This document shows positions 62,819-64,000 of a stretch of DNA of 64,000 nt, piece by piece. Every line of letters begins with the position of its first letter. The stretch's first letter is position 1. Under the pieces are notes generated by a model, which made no database searches, was not told where the DNA came from, and saw only the letters and a list, made by a program, of their open reading frames with translations. A program made the position numbers and the translations under genes. Source of the DNA: Streptomyces sp. CGMCC 4.7035 (GTDB lineage Bacteria > Actinomycetota > Actinomycetes > Streptomycetales > Streptomycetaceae); the NCBI RefSeq assembly GCF_031583065.1, contig NZ_CP134053.1, positions 2,666,001 to 2,730,000 of the forward strand. Reading direction: 5' to 3'.

Positions 62819-62840
62819 GGCCCGCGGAAAGACACGAGAC

Positions 62841-64000
62841 ATGAACCACCACCCCGACCCTGTCGTGACCACCGCTCAGGGCGCCGTTCGCGGTCTGCGC
62901 CAGGGCGGCGCCCTGACCTTCCTGAACATCCCGTACGCCGCCCCGCCCCGCGGCGCCGGCCGGTTCGCGCCGCCGCGGCCGCACGAGCCGTGGGACGGTG
63001 TACGGGACGCCACCGTGCCGGGCCCAAACGCCCCGCAGTCCGAACGCAAGCTCGGCAACGTGGACATGACCCCCTACTTCGGCACCGGCTGGAGCCGCGG
63101 CGAGGACTACCTCACCGTCAACGTCTTCACGCCCGCCGTCGGCGGTGACGAGCTGCCGGTCATGGTGTTCGTCCACGGCGGCGGTTTCGTCGCCGGCTCG
63201 ACCCGGTCCACCATGTACGACGGCTCCGCGTTCGCCCGTGACGGCGTCGTCCTCGTCACCCTCAACTACCGGCTCGGCATCGCTGGGTTCCTCGACATCC
63301 CCGGCGCCCCGGCCAACCGCGGCCTGCTCGACGTCGTCGCCGCGCTGCGCTGGGTGCGGGAGAACATCGCCGCCTTCGGCGGCGACCCGCACAACGTCAC
63401 GCTCTTCGGCCAGTCGGCCGGGGCGACCATCGTCGGCGGCGTCCTCGCCACCCCCGACGCCGCCGGCCTGTTCCGGCGGGCGATCGTGCAGAGCGGCAGC
63501 GGCCTGGGCGCGTTCACCACCGAGCAGGCTGCTCGCGTCACCAAGGCGGCGGCCGAGACCCTGGGCATCGAACCCCACGTCGACGCCTTCGCCGACATCT
63601 CGGACGAGCGCCTGGTCGAGGCCGCCTCCCGGCTCGCGGGCATCGATCTGCAGACCGAGACCCACGGTGACCCGCTGATCGGCCTCAGCCCCTTCAGCCT
63701 GGTACTCGACACCCAGCCCGCCGAATCCGTCGCCGCCGGCCTGAGCGCCCACGTCGACCTGCTCGTCGGCACCAACACCGAAGAGGGCAACCTCTATCTG
63801 GTCCCGGTGGGCAAGTACGCCACCTCGACCGCCGCCGACGTCGACGAGGCGGCGGCGCGCTCGCACCCGAATCCGGCGCAGCTCGTCGAGACCTACCGCA
63901 AGTCGCGCCCGGAGGCGTCCTTCGCGGAACTGCGCTCCGCCATCATGGCCGACGCCCTGTTCGGCGCGGGCAGCCGCGCACTGGCCGGCGCCCATGCAGC
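62841..64000 (+). CDS. Type-B carboxylesterase, 3' end cut by the window
   Basis: The first 386 residues of a carboxylesterase/lipase (about 500 in the family). Visible motifs: FLNIPYAAPPRGAGRFAPP, EDYLTVNVF from E88, oxyanion hole HGGGF at about 111, nucleophile elbow GQSAGA with Ser192, and a likely acid residue in TNTEEGNLYL. The catalytic His lies beyond the edge. It hydrolyses carboxylic esters. There is no signal peptide, so it acts in the cytoplasm. It follows the MBL gene by 22 bases, so both may work on the same substrate in sequence. The frame is open to the last base of the window. Confidence 0.93.
   Translation, partial: MNHHPDPVVTTAQGAVRGLRQGGALTFLNIPYAAPPRGAGRFAPPRPHEPWDGVRDATVPGPNAPQSERKLGNVDMTPYFGTGWSRGEDYLTVNVFTPAVGGDELPVMVFVHGGGFVAGSTRSTMYDGSAFARDGVVLVTLNYRLGIAGFLDIPGAPANRGLLDVVAALRWVRENIAAFGGDPHNVTLFGQSAGATIVGGVLATPDAAGLFRRAIVQSGSGLGAFTTEQAARVTKAAAETLGIEPHVDAFADISDERLVEAASRLAGIDLQTETHGDPLIGLSPFSLVLDTQPAESVAAGLSAHVDLLVGTNTEEGNLYLVPVGKYATSTAADVDEAAARSHPNPAQLVETYRKSRPEASFAELRSAIMADALFGAGSRALAGAHA

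Noticed and set aside
62775..63995. 406-codon minus-strand frame at the right edge
   Set aside because: Shadow of the carboxylesterase, whose own frame has no stop before the window ends.

Overview
The window is very GC-rich actinomycete chromosome, almost certainly Streptomyces. This rests on dense third-position-G/C genes with frequent GTG and TTG starts, rare TTA codons, PucR, TipA-like, LAL and FhuF families, and a short palindromic repeat typical of streptomycetes. No rRNA, tRNA or CRISPR array is visible. Both edges cut genes: a radical SAM protein on the left and a type-B carboxylesterase on the right.

Layout. 1-9.4 kb: radical SAM tail, a membrane protein joining a sigma-like/zinc-finger interior to an exterior cellulose-binding module, ribosome GTPase RsgA, an Ada-AlkA fusion with Ogt (alkylation repair), an F420-type PPOX protein, a secreted SGNH hydrolase, a DUF456 membrane protein and a TrmB/LuxR-like regulator. 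9.4-18.9 kb: a MITE-like repeat, a PP2C-like protein with a repeat-rich N-terminus, a PoxB-type enzyme, a HATPase regulator, a DUF2637 membrane protein, a FhuF-type protein with an iron box, a GntR regulator and a TPR protein. 19-27.4 kb: the purine module, with PucR divergent from three xanthine dehydrogenase subunits, a purine permease broken by an internal deletion, and XdhC. 27.6-31.2 kb: methyltransferase, SRPBCC protein, deacetylase lipoprotein and a solo TnpB element inserted against the 3' end of ppk2. 31.2-35.7 kb: PPK2, a DosS-like GAF kinase, a PPOX protein and an Acg-like nitroreductase, resembling a dormancy/hypoxia set.

35.8-44.1 kb: MFS exporter, a TipA-like regulator overlapping a macrolide-type glycosyltransferase, a secreted M1 aminopeptidase and a UvrA-like ABC protein. 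44.2-47.5 kb: a leftward three-gene surface operon (small WxL-like protein, YVTN propeller with the same C-terminal module, DUF916-type protein) whose last gene is frameshifted in its signal peptide. 47.5-53.2 kb: a decayed stretch with gene remnants (alcohol dehydrogenase tail, XdhC scrap, truncated and frameshifted amidohydrolase with an amidase-like tail, Asp/Glu racemase fragment), an intact EamA/MocR divergent pair and a PIN/RHH toxin-antitoxin pair.

53.2-64 kb: a large LAL regulator divergent from a set of genes (small unknown protein, Tat-exported MBL-fold hydrolase, FUSC membrane protein, cytosolic MBL paralogue, carboxylesterase). A motif of about 20 bp with the core TCACGTGA followed by CGCATACCG occurs four times, once ahead of each transcription unit. 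This looks like a small dedicated regulon for handling an ester or lactone compound and is the best candidate for an undescribed system here.
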